In this document: piece after piece, positions 1-11,820 of the stretch
Position numbering within the stretch: position 1 is the stretch's first letter
Layout of the letters: every line of letters begins with the position of its first letter
DNA from: Pseudidiomarina taiwanensis
GTDB taxonomy: Bacteria > Pseudomonadota > Gammaproteobacteria > Enterobacterales > Alteromonadaceae
Direction: 5' to 3'
NCBI RefSeq assembly: GCF_003987435.1
Contig: NZ_PIQG01000002.1
Location: 527,788 to 591,787, forward strand
Length of the DNA stretch: 64,000 nucleotides
The notes under the pieces: model-generated
Databases searched by the model: none
What the model was told of the DNA's origin: nothing
The model's input: only the letters and a program-made list of their open reading frames with translations
Program-made: the position numbers and the translations under genes

Positions 1-22
1 CTAGCAACCCCCGAGGATCGTG

Positions 23-643
23 ATGGCCGGCGTTCGCGCAGCACAAAAACAAAAAACTCGCAGAGCTCTGATTGAAGCGGCGATGAATCAGCTGTCCGCT
101 GAACATGGGTATGCCAGCTTGAGCTTACGCGAGGTAGCGCGGGAGGCTGGAATCGCCCCTACTTCGTTCTACCGCCATTTTCAAAATATGGAAGAACTCG
201 GGCTTACCTTAGTGGATGAGGGGGGATTAACACTGCGCCAGTTGCTGCGCCAATCGCGTCAGCAAATTGCCAAAGGTGGCTCGATTATCCGCTCGTCTAT
301 CACAACCTTTATGCAGTTTGTGGAAGAGCACACGGCAATTTTTCGGCTGCTATTACAAGAGAAGTCGGGAAACTCCCGAGAGTTTCGCCTTGCCGTGCAA
401 CGGGAAGTCGATCATTTCACTTCAGAGTTAATCGATTATCTTGTCGATGAACAAAACTTTTCAAGAGAGCTAGCTGAACTACAGGCCGATGCGATTGTGC
501 GCATTGTATTCAGCGCAGGTGCCGATGCCTTAGATGCAAAACCAGCGGAGCGCCGCGCCATTCTCGAGCGCACCGTGCAACAAGTGCGGATCGTCGCACG
601 CGGCGCAGCGGCTACCCAGCAAGCGGCCAAACTAGCAAAATAA
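23..643 (+). CDS. fabR: HTH-type transcriptional repressor FabR (TetR family)
   Basis: A TetR-family repressor of unsaturated fatty acid synthesis genes (fabA/fabB type) in gammaproteobacteria. The 206-residue protein has the N-terminal helix-turn-helix at about residues 34-53, with the [19 protein letters not shown] signature that is nearly invariant in FabR, and a ligand-binding C-terminal half with the conserved [13 protein letters not shown] stretch. I chose ATG 23 rather than GTG 20 because GAGG at 13-16 gives a normal spacing of six bases. The gene converges on the transporter downstream and their 3' ends overlap by 32 bases. The promoter lies mostly off the left edge. Identification is strong from family resemblance; the operators it binds are not in this window. 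Confidence 0.93.
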   Translation: MAGVRAAQKQKTRRALIEAAMNQLSAEHGYASLSLREVAREAGIAPTSFYRHFQNMEELGLTLVDEGGLTLRQLLRQSRQQIAKGGSIIRSSITTFMQFVEEHTAIFRLLLQEKSGNSREFRLAVQREVDHFTSELIDYLVDEQNFSRELAELQADAIVRIVFSAGADALDAKPAERRAILERTVQQVRIVARGAAATQQAAKLAK

Positions 644-2390
644 GTGGAACCGCAATGATCACCACTACAATCGATAGGGGTAGGCCAAAACGCCAATAGT
701 CGTTAAAGCTGTATCCACCCGGCCCCATCACCAATAAATTGGACTGGTGTCCAATCGGCAATAAGAAAGGCAGCGCCGCCCCAACCGCGACCGCCATTAA
801 AAACGGATCCATCGAGACGCCAAGGGTTTCCGCCATACTGATGCCAATCGGTGCCATCAGCACCGCCGCTGCCGCGTTATTGATAATATTAGAAAGCAGC
901 AAGGTCGCTACTAATAACAGACTCAAAGCGACCCAAGGCGCGCTGCCCTGCCCTAGCCACAACGCAGCATTAGCAATCGTGGTCGCGGCCCCGGTCGCCT
1001 CGAGTGCGGCGCCAAGCGGGATCGTCGCGGCGAGCAGGACCACAATCGGCCATTCAACGGTTTCGTAGAGCTCGCGCAGTGGCATGACATTACTCATCAC
1101 CATTGCGCCGGCAGCGAGAGTAAAGGCAACTGGCACCGAAAGTAGCCCCAACGCACTCAGGGCGATGGCTCCGGCAAAAATAAGAAGTGGCCGGGCGAGT
1201 TGCCGCTCGCTACCAATCCGCAGACTCCGCTGCGCCAGCGGAAAACAGCCAAAGCGGCGGAACACATCGCCTAATACATCATTATCGCCCTGCAATAGAA
1301 GGACATCACCGGGCTTAAATCTCACATTAGCAAGAGCGGGCTTAAGCCGTTGCCCTTGCCGAGCAACAGCTAATACATTCACGCCAAAACGGTGACGTAA
1401 ACGCAGATCTGCAGCCGAGCGACCAATTAAGCGTGAATCATGGCCGACGATTCCTTCAATCACGGTAATTTCATCGGAGACTAAAAAGCGTTCATCGAGC
1501 TCTTCTTCGGCATTCAGCTGAAAATCCGTTAAATCAAGGATTTGCTGCAGCGTATCGGCATCTGCTTCAACGATCAGCACGTCTTCGGCACGAAAACGCT
1601 GGTAACGCGGTGGTGCGGTAATTTGCTTATTACCACGCTTGAGTGCAACCACCGCAAAGTTTTCTTTCACCTTCGTTTCGAGCTCATATAAGGTGGTGCC
1701 AACAAAAGCGTTTTGCGCAGGGATATAAAGTTCGGTGAGGTAAGCACTCACATCATAAGGAGCCGATGAGGTGTTGCGACCATCTTTGGCCGGCACTAAC
1801 CAGCGCCCCGCAATCCACATAAAGAGCAGTCCGGCAATCGCAACCGCCAACCCGACTGGGGTAAAATCGAAAATGCCAAAGGCATCGAGCCCATGGGCTT
1901 GACGAATCTCGGCAATGATTATATTCGGCGGCGTACCGATCATCGTTATGGTGCCACCTAAGAGCGAGCCAAATGCCATTGGCATCAGCACCCGTGAGGC
2001 ATTGCCACCGCGCGCTCTCGCCAGTTGCAAGGCAACCGGGATCATAATCGCCATGGCGCCCGTGTTACTAATAAAAGCGGAGACGAAAGTCGTTAAGCTG
2101 GTCAATACAATCATTTGTATCCAGCCCTTATCACCAACTTTTTTGACCAATCCGGCCAAGGCATCAACCACTCCAGAGCGCCACAAAGCATGGCTGATGA
2201 CCAAAACGGCAGCAACGGTGATCACGGCCGAACTACCAAAGCCAGAGAACACCTCGGCGGTTGGCACGAGACCTAATATTGCCGCGGCCAGCAAAGCTCC
2301 CATTGCAACGATGTCATAGCGCCACTTGTCGATAACAAACAGCACTAAGGTCGTAATCAGTATTGCGCCGATCAGTAATTGATCTAGCAT
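612..2390 (-). CDS. SLC13/DASS family anion transporter with two TrkA-C (RCK_C) domains
   Basis: Inner-membrane transporter of the ArsB/NhaD-DASS superfamily, 592 residues. Two hydrophobic halves with the SNT and GTPPN re-entrant motifs (N-terminal half) and the INNAAAA motif (C-terminal half) flank a soluble insert. The insert, roughly residues 210-380, contains two successive RCK_C/TrkA_C-like domains, as in the sulfate/dicarboxylate-type permeases annotated SLC13. The substrate (sulfate, dicarboxylate or other anion) cannot be told from sequence. ATG 2390 is preferred over the longer frame from 2432 because AGGAG precedes it at good spacing and the hydrophobic segment starts directly after. 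It is divergent from the S9 peptidase gene and overlaps fabR at its 3' end. Confidence 0.85.
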   Translation of the reverse strand: MLDQLLIGAILITTLVLFVIDKWRYDIVAMGALLAAAILGLVPTAEVFSGFGSSAVITVAAVLVISHALWRSGVVDALAGLVKKVGDKGWIQMIVLTSLTTFVSAFISNTGAMAIMIPVALQLARARGGNASRVLMPMAFGSLLGGTITMIGTPPNIIIAEIRQAHGLDAFGIFDFTPVGLAVAIAGLLFMWIAGRWLVPAKDGRNTSSAPYDVSAYLTELYIPAQNAFVGTTLYELETKVKENFAVVALKRGNKQITAPPRYQRFRAEDVLIVEADADTLQQILDLTDFQLNAEEELDERFLVSDEITVIEGIVGHDSRLIGRSAADLRLRHRFGVNVLAVARQGQRLKPALANVRFKPGDVLLLQGDNDVLGDVFRRFGCFPLAQRSLRIGSERQLARPLLIFAGAIALSALGLLSVPVAFTLAAGAMVMSNVMPLRELYETVEWPIVVLLAATIPLGAALEATGAATTIANAALWLGQGSAPWVALSLLLVATLLLSNIINNAAAAVLMAPIGISMAETLGVSMDPFLMAVAVGAALPFLLPIGHQSNLLVMGPGGYSFNDYWRFGLPLSIVVVIIAVPLILLVWPLAG

Positions 2391-2512
2391 CGTCGCTCCT
2401 GCGTTGATTGATAAGTCGATGAATTTACCCATCTAGAGTGGCGTGATTTCGTGGGAAGTCAACATTTTTACTGCTAAGATATGTGACAAAAATAACCCTA
2501 AAGGAGTTCAAC

Positions 2513-4522
2513 ATGCTGAGAAAAGCGAGTGTTATCCTGCTTGCTGGCTTGCTCGCTCTGCCAAGTTTAGCGCGTGAAATGAGCCTGATCGAGACCGTAA
2601 CGACCAAGCAAGTAAATAGTGTAGCTATTGCTGCAGATAGTGACCTTGCCGCATTTACCCGAGTAACTCCGCGGACCCCCTATGTCGATGATGACGGTGG
2701 TGCCCGCGTTGAGCTTTTCGTGGTCCGTGGTGAAGCTGAGCCGGTGCCTTTTATAGCGGGTGAACATGGCATCAGCCAAGTACAAATTCACGGTGATGCG
2801 ATCTACTTCTTGAGTAAGCGTGATGGCGATAAGCATACCTCGCTTTATAAAATCTCGACGCAAGGCGGTGAGGCACAGCGAGTATTAAGCCATGAAAACT
2901 CAATTTCTAGCTACGCCCTGAGTGCTGACGGCCAATATATTGCCTTCCGCGCTCGCGCTAAGGCCGATGAAAATGCCAAGAAACTGCGCACCAAAGGCTT
3001 TAAAGCTGAAGTTTATGAAGAAGAATTCGAGTTTACCCATGCTTGGCTATTCAACACCACGGTTGAAGGTGCAAAACCTGTTCAAGTGACGACCGCTGAG
3101 CAAGTGTACTCAGTGGCATTTCGTCCAGCTGCTGAGCAATTGTTGGTTCGCACTGCTCCGACTGCGCTGGTCGATGATAACTATATGAGCAGTAACTACA
3201 AACTCATCGATTTTGCCGGTAACGAAGTCAGCCAATTCGAATCCATCGGTAAACTTGGTGCGGCTGAATTCTCGCCAGATGGTCGCTACCTTGCAGTAAT
3301 TGGTGCGGCGGATTACAACGATCCAAGTGATGGTCGTTTGTATGTGTATGACACTGAACAAAACAATGCCCGTACCGAAGTGCTACCGAACTACATGGGG
3401 CATGTGCAAGATATCGCTTGGCGTCGCAACGACGAACTGATTTGGTTAGGTCATCGCGGCACTGAAACTGAAGTGCAAGCCCTCACCATGCAGTGGCTAG
3501 AAAGTCGGAGCTTACTCGAGCTTGGGCAAGCAATCGTCGTTGATATTGAAACGGCTCCAGGGCGCAACGATGTATTTGTCCGCGCACATACTGCAGAGCA
3601 TCCGACTGAATTATTCCGGGTTCAAAACCAGCAGCTCATTCGGTTAACGGACTCCAACCCATGGCTTGCCGAAATCACCATGCCACGCCAAGAAACCGTG
3701 ACGTATCTCGCTCGCGATGGGCTTGAACTCGAGGGCATCGTGGTTTATCCGACAGATTACCAAGAAGGCCAGCAATACCCACTGATCATGGTTGTGCATG
3801 GTGGTCCTGAAGCACATTACAGCAATGGTTGGTTGGACCGTTATGCGAGCCCAGTTAAATATGCTGCAAATAACGGTTACATGCTGTTCTTCCCCAACTA
3901 TCGCGGCAGTACTGGGCGTGGCGTTGAGTTCTCGAAGCTTGGTCAAAACGACTATGCTGGAAAAGAGTTCGATGATCTCGTGGACGGTAAAGACTACTTA
4001 GTCGAGCAAGGTTTAGTTGACCCAACTAAAGTCGGCATCACCGGTGGCTCATATGGTGGTTATGCTTCAGCATGGGGCGCAACTGCGCTGACTGAGCACT
4101 TTGCTGCCAGTGTCATGTTCGTCGGCATCAGCGATAATATTTCTAAATTTGGTACCACAGATATCGCCAAAGAAATGCACGCAGTGCATGCGCGCAGCTA
4201 TCCATGGGAAAAATGGCAATGGTATCTTGAGCGCAGCCCTATTTATCATGCAGAGCAGGCCCGTACGCCAATTTTGATTATGCATGGTAAAGAAGACACC
4301 CGAGTCCATCCGAGTCAATCGATGGAGCTTTATCGCTACCTGAAAACCCACGGAAATGTCCCAGTACGGTTAGTGCTATACCCAGGCGAAGGACACGGTA
4401 ACCGCCGTGCCGCTGCGCAACTGGATTACAGCATGCGTTTAATGCGTTGGATGACCCACTTCCTCGTTGAAGGCGGGACCGAAGCGCCAGCGCACAACCT
4501 GCCGCACGCTGACAAGCTCTAA
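2513..4522 (+). CDS. Secreted S9 family prolyl oligopeptidase-type peptidase
   Basis: A serine peptidase of clan SC, family S9 (DPP/acylaminoacyl-peptidase type), 669 residues. ATG 2513 follows a perfect AAGGAG at 2501-2506, and the protein opens with a Sec signal peptide ending near ALPSLA. Residues about 25-410 form the beta-propeller part. The alpha/beta hydrolase domain follows, with nucleophile Ser513 in GGSYGGY, Asp595 in GKEDTRVHP and His628 in GEGHGN. It is expected to act in the periplasm on peptides. It stands alone, divergent from the transporter, and ends in a strong bidirectional terminator shared with pckA. Confidence 0.9.
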   Translation: MLRKASVILLAGLLALPSLAREMSLIETVTTKQVNSVAIAADSDLAAFTRVTPRTPYVDDDGGARVELFVVRGEAEPVPFIAGEHGISQVQIHGDAIYFLSKRDGDKHTSLYKISTQGGEAQRVLSHENSISSYALSADGQYIAFRARAKADENAKKLRTKGFKAEVYEEEFEFTHAWLFNTTVEGAKPVQVTTAEQVYSVAFRPAAEQLLVRTAPTALVDDNYMSSNYKLIDFAGNEVSQFESIGKLGAAEFSPDGRYLAVIGAADYNDPSDGRLYVYDTEQNNARTEVLPNYMGHVQDIAWRRNDELIWLGHRGTETEVQALTMQWLESRSLLELGQAIVVDIETAPGRNDVFVRAHTAEHPTELFRVQNQQLIRLTDSNPWLAEITMPRQETVTYLARDGLELEGIVVYPTDYQEGQQYPLIMVVHGGPEAHYSNGWLDRYASPVKYAANNGYMLFFPNYRGSTGRGVEFSKLGQNDYAGKEFDDLVDGKDYLVEQGLVDPTKVGITGGSYGGYASAWGATALTEHFAASVMFVGISDNISKFGTTDIAKEMHAVHARSYPWEKWQWYLERSPIYHAEQARTPILIMHGKEDTRVHPSQSMELYRYLKTHGNVPVRLVLYPGEGHGNRRAAAQLDYSMRLMRWMTHFLVEGGTEAPAHNLPHADKL

Positions 4523-4539
4523 GAAAGAACTTCAAAAAA

Positions 4540-4562
4540 GGGCGCCAGTAGGCGCCCTTTTC
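4540..4562. terminator. Bidirectional intrinsic terminator between S9 peptidase and pckA
   Basis: A GC-rich stem GGGCGCC-AGTA-GGCGCCC at 4540-4557 is preceded by six A and followed by five T, so it works as a Rho-independent terminator for the peptidase gene on the plus strand and for pckA on the minus strand. Confidence 0.92.
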
Positions 4563-4578
4563 TAATTCATCCATCAAC

Positions 4579-6180
4579 TTACAGCTCTGGACCTGCCGCA
4601 ACCAGCGCTGCACCTTCTTTAGTATCAGTAAATTTCTCGAAATTGGCAATAAACCGACGTGCCAAGTCTTGCGCCTTCACATCCCAATCGTTGGCAACTT
4701 CATAGGTATTACGTGGGTCAAGAATCGAGCTGTCTTCCACACCTGGCAGAGCGGTTGGCATTGCCAGATTAAAGTATGGCAGGTCGATAAACTCAGCGTC
4801 TTCGATGCTACTATCCAAAATCGCATCAATAATTGCCCGGGTTGCTTTAATCGAGATCCGCTTACCGGTACCGTTCCAACCGGTATTCACAAGATAAGCT
4901 TCAGCACCTGCCGCTTCCATCCGCTTGACCAATACTTCAGCGTATTTAGTCGGATGTAAGCTCAAGAAGGCCGCCCCGAAACAGCTTGAGAAAGTCGGTG
5001 TAGGTTCAGTAATACCGCGCTCAGTGCCGGCTAGTTTGGCCGTAAAACCTGACAAGAAATGATATTGCGTCTGAGCTTCAGTCAGTTTAGCAACCGGGGG
5101 TAACACACCGAAAGCATCTGCAGTTAGGAAGATAACTTTCTTCGCATGTCCTGCTTTAGAAACCGGCTTGACGATATTGTCGATGTGGTAAATCGGGTAC
5201 GACACACGCGTATTTTCGGTTTTTGAGCCATCGTTAAAATCGACTGTGCCATCTTCTAAAACAGTAACGTTCTCAAGTAACGCGTCACGGCGAATCGCAC
5301 GATAAATGTCTGGTTCGGCTTCTTCAGACAGGTTAATGGTTTTCGCATAACAACCGCCTTCGAAGTTGAACACACCATCATCGTCCCAGCCGTGCTCGTC
5401 ATCACCGATTAACTTGCGTTTTGGATCGGTCGACAAGGTTGTTTTACCGGTACCTGAAAGGCCGAAGAAAATGGCGACATCGCCTTGTTCACCAACATTC
5501 GCAGAACAGTGCATTGAGGCAATGCCTTTTAACGGTAAGAAGTAGTTCATCATCGAGAACATACCTTTTTTCATCTCACCGCCGTACCAAGTACCACCGA
5601 TCAATTGCATCCGTTCGGTCAAGTTAAAGGCGACGAAGTTTTCTGAGTTCACCCCGTGTTCTTGCCAGTTGCAGTTGATACATTTCGCTCCATTCATCAC
5701 CACGAAATCAGGCTTAAAGGTTTTTAGTTCTTCTGCCGACGGACGGATGAACATGTTCTTGACGAAATGCGCTTGCCAAGCAACTTCAGTAATAAAGCGC
5801 ACCGCTAACCGCGTGTCTTCGTTGGCACCACAGAAAGCGTCGATGACGAACAAACGTTTGTTCGACAACTGCTGAGTCACGATCCCTTTCAGGTCAGCCC
5901 ATACTTCTGGAGTAATCGCTTTGTTGTCGTTTTTGCCTTGATCAGACCACCATAAGGTGTCACGCGTCGTGTCATCGCGCACAATGTACTTATCTTTTGG
6001 CGAACGGCCGGTAAAAATACCGGTATCAACAGCAACGGCACCAAGCTTAGTGACGCGACCTTTTTCATAACCTTCAAGGTCAGGACGAGTCTCTTCTTCA
6101 AAGAGCACATCGTAAGATGGATTGTGAACGATTTCAGTGACGTCTGTGATGCCGTATTGGCTCAAATCCAGATCAGTCAT
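4579..6180 (-). CDS. pckA: Phosphoenolpyruvate carboxykinase (ATP)
   Basis: ATP-dependent PEP carboxykinase, which converts oxaloacetate to PEP at the entry of gluconeogenesis; cytosolic, 533 residues, typical length. Visible landmarks are the substrate loop TGRSPKDK (57-64), the [11 protein letters not shown] segment, His224, and the PEPCK P-loop GLSGTGKTT at 240-248, followed by the metal-binding DD of LIGDDEHGW. The start at 6180 is set by AGGAG about seven bases upstream; a longer in-frame extension to 6216 lacks support. It is monocistronic with the shared terminator at its 3' end. Its promoter should lie in the AT-rich 6181-6300 stretch, but I cannot fix a clear -35/-10 pair there. Confidence 0.97.
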   Translation of the reverse strand: MTDLDLSQYGITDVTEIVHNPSYDVLFEEETRPDLEGYEKGRVTKLGAVAVDTGIFTGRSPKDKYIVRDDTTRDTLWWSDQGKNDNKAITPEVWADLKGIVTQQLSNKRLFVIDAFCGANEDTRLAVRFITEVAWQAHFVKNMFIRPSAEELKTFKPDFVVMNGAKCINCNWQEHGVNSENFVAFNLTERMQLIGGTWYGGEMKKGMFSMMNYFLPLKGIASMHCSANVGEQGDVAIFFGLSGTGKTTLSTDPKRKLIGDDEHGWDDDGVFNFEGGCYAKTINLSEEAEPDIYRAIRRDALLENVTVLEDGTVDFNDGSKTENTRVSYPIYHIDNIVKPVSKAGHAKKVIFLTADAFGVLPPVAKLTEAQTQYHFLSGFTAKLAGTERGITEPTPTFSSCFGAAFLSLHPTKYAEVLVKRMEAAGAEAYLVNTGWNGTGKRISIKATRAIIDAILDSSIEDAEFIDLPYFNLAMPTALPGVEDSSILDPRNTYEVANDWDVKAQDLARRFIANFEKFTDTKEGAALVAAGPEL

Positions 6181-6303
6181 GGGTGGACTCCTGCGGGTCG
6201 AAACTAGGCGAAACATTTGGGTGAAAAAAGTGGTCGCGATAATACCCTAAAATACCGCAAAAAAACAGTCTAACAGCTGTTATAAGGGCCCAAAAAGTAG
6301 ACC

Positions 6304-6322
6304 AAAAACGCTCTAATAGCGT
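6304..6322 (-). terminator. Weak intrinsic terminator after coaD
   Basis: On the minus strand ACGCT-ATTAG-AGCGT (6308-6322) is followed by a run of five T. The five-base-pair stem is short, so it is only a probable terminator for coaD upstream of the pckA promoter region. Confidence 0.5.
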
Positions 6323-6336
6323 CTTGCTGCGACCTA

Positions 6337-8123
<1,787 letters not shown>

Positions 8124-8135
8124 GAGAGCATTGAT

Positions 8136-9167
8136 ATGAAAGCATTAGCGAAATTACATGCTGAGCCCGGCATCTGGATGACCGAAACCGAGCAACCTGA
8201 GTATGGCTACAACGATTTATTGATTCGCATTAAAAAAACGGCAATCTGCGGCACCGATGTCCATATTTACAAATGGGACGAGTGGTCACAAAACACGATT
8301 CCGGTACCTATGGTTGTCGGCCATGAGTATGTCGGTGAAGTTGCCGCGATGGGCGACGGTGTGCGTGGCTTTAGTATTGGCGATCGCGTTTCGGGCGAGG
8401 GCCATATAACCTGTGGCCATTGTCGTAATTGCCGCGCCGGACGTCGTCATTTATGCCGCAATACGGTTGGCGTTGGCGTCAATCGTCCCGGCGCCTTTGC
8501 TGAGTACTTGGTGATACCCGCTGAAAATGCTTTCAAACTGCCTGATGACATCAGTGATGATCTTGCCGCTATTTTCGACCCGTTTGGTAATGCAGTACAC
8601 ACCGCATTGGCATTCGATTTAGTCGGTGAAGATGTGCTGATTACCGGGGCTGGTCCAATTGGCATTATGGCTGCCGCCGTAGCCCGCCATGTTGGTGCCC
8701 GACACGTCGTGATTACTGATGTTAATCCTTACCGTCTGGAACTCGCTACGCAAATGGGAGCAATCCGCGCAGTCGATGTCAGCAAAGAGAACCTGAAAGA
8801 TGTGATGGCCGAACTTGGCATGAAAGAAGGCTTTGATGTTGGCCTCGAAATGTCTGGGGTCCCTTCTGCATTTTCGAGTATGCTAGAAACCATGAATCAT
8901 GGTGGCAAAATCGCGATGTTGGGAATTCCACCAACAAGTGTTGCGATTGACTGGAATCAGGTTATTTTTAAAGGGTTAACCATTAAAGGAATTTACGGAC
9001 GAGAAATGTTCGAAACCTGGTACAAAATGGCAAGCTTATTGCAATCAGGACTCGATCTTTCGCCGATTTTGACTCACCAATTGCCGGTGGCAGAGTTCCA
9101 AAAAGGTTTCGATATCATGGTTTCTGGGCAGTCGGGTAAAGTTATTTTAGATTGGACCGACGCGTAA
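8136..9167 (+). CDS. tdh: L-threonine 3-dehydrogenase
   Basis: Zinc-dependent medium-chain dehydrogenase that oxidises threonine to 2-amino-3-ketobutyrate with NAD+; cytosolic, 343 residues. Catalytic zinc ligands Cys38, His63 and Glu64 (GHEYVG) and the structural zinc cysteines 93, 96, 99 and 107 are present, as is the GAGPIG Rossmann loop. It supplies the substrate for Kbl encoded immediately upstream, so the pair forms the threonine-to-glycine pathway. Confidence 0.97.
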   Translation: MKALAKLHAEPGIWMTETEQPEYGYNDLLIRIKKTAICGTDVHIYKWDEWSQNTIPVPMVVGHEYVGEVAAMGDGVRGFSIGDRVSGEGHITCGHCRNCRAGRRHLCRNTVGVGVNRPGAFAEYLVIPAENAFKLPDDISDDLAAIFDPFGNAVHTALAFDLVGEDVLITGAGPIGIMAAAVARHVGARHVVITDVNPYRLELATQMGAIRAVDVSKENLKDVMAELGMKEGFDVGLEMSGVPSAFSSMLETMNHGGKIAMLGIPPTSVAIDWNQVIFKGLTIKGIYGREMFETWYKMASLLQSGLDLSPILTHQLPVAEFQKGFDIMVSGQSGKVILDWTDA

Positions 9168-9191
9168 ATGCCGCGTCCAGCGAGGTAAATT

Positions 9192-9515
9192 ATGGCTGAT
9201 TTCAAGCGCATTAATGTCACTACAGCAAAGCAACTTCATGCAGCAGGTGAGGCTCGTTTCGTCGATATTCGCGATCAGCGTTCTTTTGCCTTAGGCCACA
9301 TTCCGGGCGCTGAGCAACTAAATAACAGCAACCTCGCTGAGTTTTTGAATAGCGTCGGGGCAGCTGAACATGTCGTGGTGGTTTGCTATCACGGTAATAG
9401 TAGCCAAGGCGCAGCGCAATATCTGGCGGAGCAAGGAGTTGACCCGGTCAGTAGCCTCGATGGCGGTTTTACTGCTTGGGCCCAGCAATTCCCAGATGCA
9501 GTGGAGCGAAGTTAA
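9192..9515 (+). CDS. glpE: Thiosulfate sulfurtransferase GlpE (single-domain rhodanese)
   Basis: A 107-residue single rhodanese domain. The catalytic cysteine is Cys65 in VVVCYHGNSS, the same loop as E. coli GlpE. It lies 24 bases after tdh and abuts glpG directly (the stop TAA at 9513-9515 is followed at once by the glpG ATG), the same order as in the E. coli glpEG locus. The physiological sulfur acceptor is uncertain. Confidence 0.95.
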   Translation: MADFKRINVTTAKQLHAAGEARFVDIRDQRSFALGHIPGAEQLNNSNLAEFLNSVGAAEHVVVVCYHGNSSQGAAQYLAEQGVDPVSSLDGGFTAWAQQFPDAVERS

Positions 9516-10355
9516 ATGAAAAAACTGCTCGCCAGTAAGCATCACGACCAAGTTCGGGCTGCCTATGAGTTCTTAACGTCTCAAGGGGTTCCCGTCACGG
9601 TCAGTGAGAAAGGCGAGCAGCTCGAAATTTGGGTGATTCAAGCCAGTTATTTCGCTCATGCCAAGGCACTTTTGCAAGAATTCAAGGATAATCCCGAAAC
9701 AGTTCAAGCAAATACCGCTAACACTTTCACGGCACCCACAGCTAGCGCTACCCCAAAGGCCAACTTATGGGAGCGCTTGCGCGTGTTTGCCGGGCCCTTC
9801 ACTCTGGTTTATGCGGCACTGGTGATCTTGGTTTTTATTGGTTTAAATACACCCGCCAGCGAAACCATTCGAGATTATCTGCATATTTCTGATTACTGGA
9901 ACGAGTGGCCTTGGTCACAGCCATGGCGGTTCGTCACCCCTGCGTTATTGCACTTTAGCGCGGTTCATATTGTATTCAATTTAGTCTGGTGGGTTTACCT
10001 CGGCGGACGCTTTGAAAACCTCTACGGTAGCACCTGGCTTGTCCTAGCTTGGCTCAGTTGCGCGGTGATTTCGAATGTCGCCCAATTTATTGCAGCTGGA
10101 CCATTTTTTGGTGGGCTGTCTGGGGTCGTGTATGGCCTATTTGGCTTGGCGGTCGTGCTGGCTTGGCAAAACCCACGCCATCCACTTTATCTCCCACCTG
10201 GTCTGATCGCCTTTATGCTGATTTGGCTTGCCCTTGGCTATAGTGGCTTGCTCTGGGTCAACATCGCCAACACTGCGCATACTGCGGGTTTGTTGAGTGG
10301 GCTCGGATTCGGTCTAATAATGCGCTTTACAGCCTGGCAGCGTGCGCGTTCGTAA
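9516..10355 (+). CDS. glpG: Rhomboid intramembrane serine protease GlpG
   Basis: Inner-membrane rhomboid protease, 279 residues. A cytosolic N-terminal domain (about 1-85) precedes six membrane segments. The catalytic dyad is Ser202 in GGLSGVVYG and His255 in TAHTAG, matching E. coli positions within one residue; the WR segment of loop L1 is also visible. It starts immediately after the glpE stop codon and its own stop overlaps the ubiC start (TAATG), so the tdh-glpE-glpG-ubiC-ubiA stretch is probably transcribed together. Confidence 0.96.
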   Translation: MKKLLASKHHDQVRAAYEFLTSQGVPVTVSEKGEQLEIWVIQASYFAHAKALLQEFKDNPETVQANTANTFTAPTASATPKANLWERLRVFAGPFTLVYAALVILVFIGLNTPASETIRDYLHISDYWNEWPWSQPWRFVTPALLHFSAVHIVFNLVWWVYLGGRFENLYGSTWLVLAWLSCAVISNVAQFIAAGPFFGGLSGVVYGLFGLAVVLAWQNPRHPLYLPPGLIAFMLIWLALGYSGLLWVNIANTAHTAGLLSGLGFGLIMRFTAWQRARS

Positions 10356-10957
10356 TGCGTTATCCGAGTTTTTCATTTCCGGTTATTCCAAGTACCAGTC
10401 GGGCACAGTGGCAGGCACCACAGCAGCTCAACGCTGCTGAGCAACAGCAACTGACCGCAGCGCTACAGGAATGGTTACTCGACTCAGACTCACTCACCGC
10501 AAAATTAAAGCGCTATTATTCGACCTTCGAGGTTCAAGTGATTGGCCAAGCAACGATTCCAGTGACCCACAATGAAGCGCAATGGCTCGCCTTAGATGAG
10601 CAAGCAACGGTGCGCGAAGTGATCCTCTGGTGTGATCAGCAGCCGATGGTGTTTGCTCGCAGTGTTTTCCCCCATGCAGCATTACAGCAAGCGGGGCTGG
10701 CACTGGCCGAGCTTGGCAACAAGCCACTTGGCGAGCACCTGTTTCAACAAACTGATTTGAGTCGCGGCGACATCGAAGTGTGTGCATTTGCGGCCGATTC
10801 CACGGTTGGACAACTCAATCAACAGCTCGGTGGGGTAGCGCAAACCGTATGGGGTCGACGCAGTCGTTTTGCGACTCGGGGACATCACATTTTGGTCGCT
10901 GAAGTCTTTTTAAGTGCCTCGGCAGCTTATCAAAATACCCTTGCGGAGGAATCATGA
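10355..10957 (+). CDS. ubiC: Chorismate pyruvate-lyase
   Basis: Removes pyruvate from chorismate to give 4-hydroxybenzoate, the first committed step of ubiquinone synthesis; cytosolic. The 200-residue protein has the conserved VREV (Arg87), FARSVFP and WGRRSRF...GHHILVAEVFL segments; Glu183 appears to be the catalytic glutamate equivalent. The N-terminus is about 25 residues longer than that of E. coli UbiC. The start overlaps the glpG stop and the stop overlaps the ubiA start by four bases, implying coupled translation. Confidence 0.93.
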   Translation: MRYPSFSFPVIPSTSRAQWQAPQQLNAAEQQQLTAALQEWLLDSDSLTAKLKRYYSTFEVQVIGQATIPVTHNEAQWLALDEQATVREVILWCDQQPMVFARSVFPHAALQQAGLALAELGNKPLGEHLFQQTDLSRGDIEVCAFAADSTVGQLNQQLGGVAQTVWGRRSRFATRGHHILVAEVFLSASAAYQNTLAEES

Positions 10958-11820
10958 ACGCACCCCTTAGCCAACGCCTGAACGCTTATCTGCGCTTAAT
11001 GCGAGTTGACCGACCAATCGGAACCCTGTTGCTCGCTTGGCCAACACTTGCGGCACTGTTGGTGGCGAGCCAAGGGAATCCACCGTTGGAAATCATCGTC
11101 TGGTTTATGCTGGGGGTCTTTATTATGCGCTCGGCCGGTTGCGTCATTAATGACTTTGCCGATCGCAAGGTCGATGGCCATGTTGAACGGACTAAATTAC
11201 GACCGCTGGCAAGTGGTGAGTTGCAGCCGTGGCACGCGATTTTGATCTTCGTGTTGTTACTGAGCGTCGCGCTATTTATCGTTTTGCAATTGAATCAAAC
11301 CACCTTATGGCTCGCCTTTGGAGCGGTTGCCGTCGCAACCTTATACCCCTTCTGTAAACGCTTTACCCATTTGCCGCAATTCGTCCTCGGGATTGCTTTT
11401 AGCTTTGGGATTTTGATGGCTTACACAGCCGTCGATGCACCGCTTGATGGCACCGCGTGGCTGCTGTTTTTCGCTAATATTATTTGGACTGTGGCTTATG
11501 ATACTGAATACGCCATGGCTGATCGGGCCGATGATCTCAAAATTGGTGTGAAATCAACAGCTATTCTATTTGGCGGCTGGGATCGTTTGATTATTGGAGC
11601 CTTACAACTTGCTTGTCTAGTGCTGTGGTTTTGGCTTGGACACATGCTGCAAGCTGGACTCAGTTATCAACTCGCCTTGCTCCTGATCGCGGGGCTTTTC
11701 GCCTGGCAGCACAAGCTGCTATGGTGGCGCGAGCCGCAGGCTTGTTTCCAAGCCTTTTTACATAACAATCATGTCGGTTATGTGCTCGTGCTCGCGCTTG
11801 CCATCCATTATTGGTTTTAA
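10954..11820 (+). CDS. ubiA: 4-hydroxybenzoate polyprenyltransferase
   Basis: Integral-membrane prenyltransferase that attaches the polyprenyl tail to 4-hydroxybenzoate in ubiquinone synthesis. 288 residues with 8-9 hydrophobic helices. The first aspartate-rich motif is NDFADRKVD at 66-74, and the second is the DTEYAMADRADD region. It overlaps ubiC by an ATGA tetranucleotide and converges on plsB, sharing the bases TTAA that contain both stop codons. Confidence 0.96.
   Translation: MNAPLSQRLNAYLRLMRVDRPIGTLLLAWPTLAALLVASQGNPPLEIIVWFMLGVFIMRSAGCVINDFADRKVDGHVERTKLRPLASGELQPWHAILIFVLLLSVALFIVLQLNQTTLWLAFGAVAVATLYPFCKRFTHLPQFVLGIAFSFGILMAYTAVDAPLDGTAWLLFFANIIWTVAYDTEYAMADRADDLKIGVKSTAILFGGWDRLIIGALQLACLVLWFWLGHMLQAGLSYQLALLLIAGLFAWQHKLLWWREPQACFQAFLHNNHVGYVLVLALAIHYWF

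Noticed and set aside
436..2319. Open frames antisense to fabR and the SLC13 gene
   Set aside because: They lack ribosome binding sites and family resemblance and lie opposite clearly conserved proteins; typical shadows of GC-biased codons.
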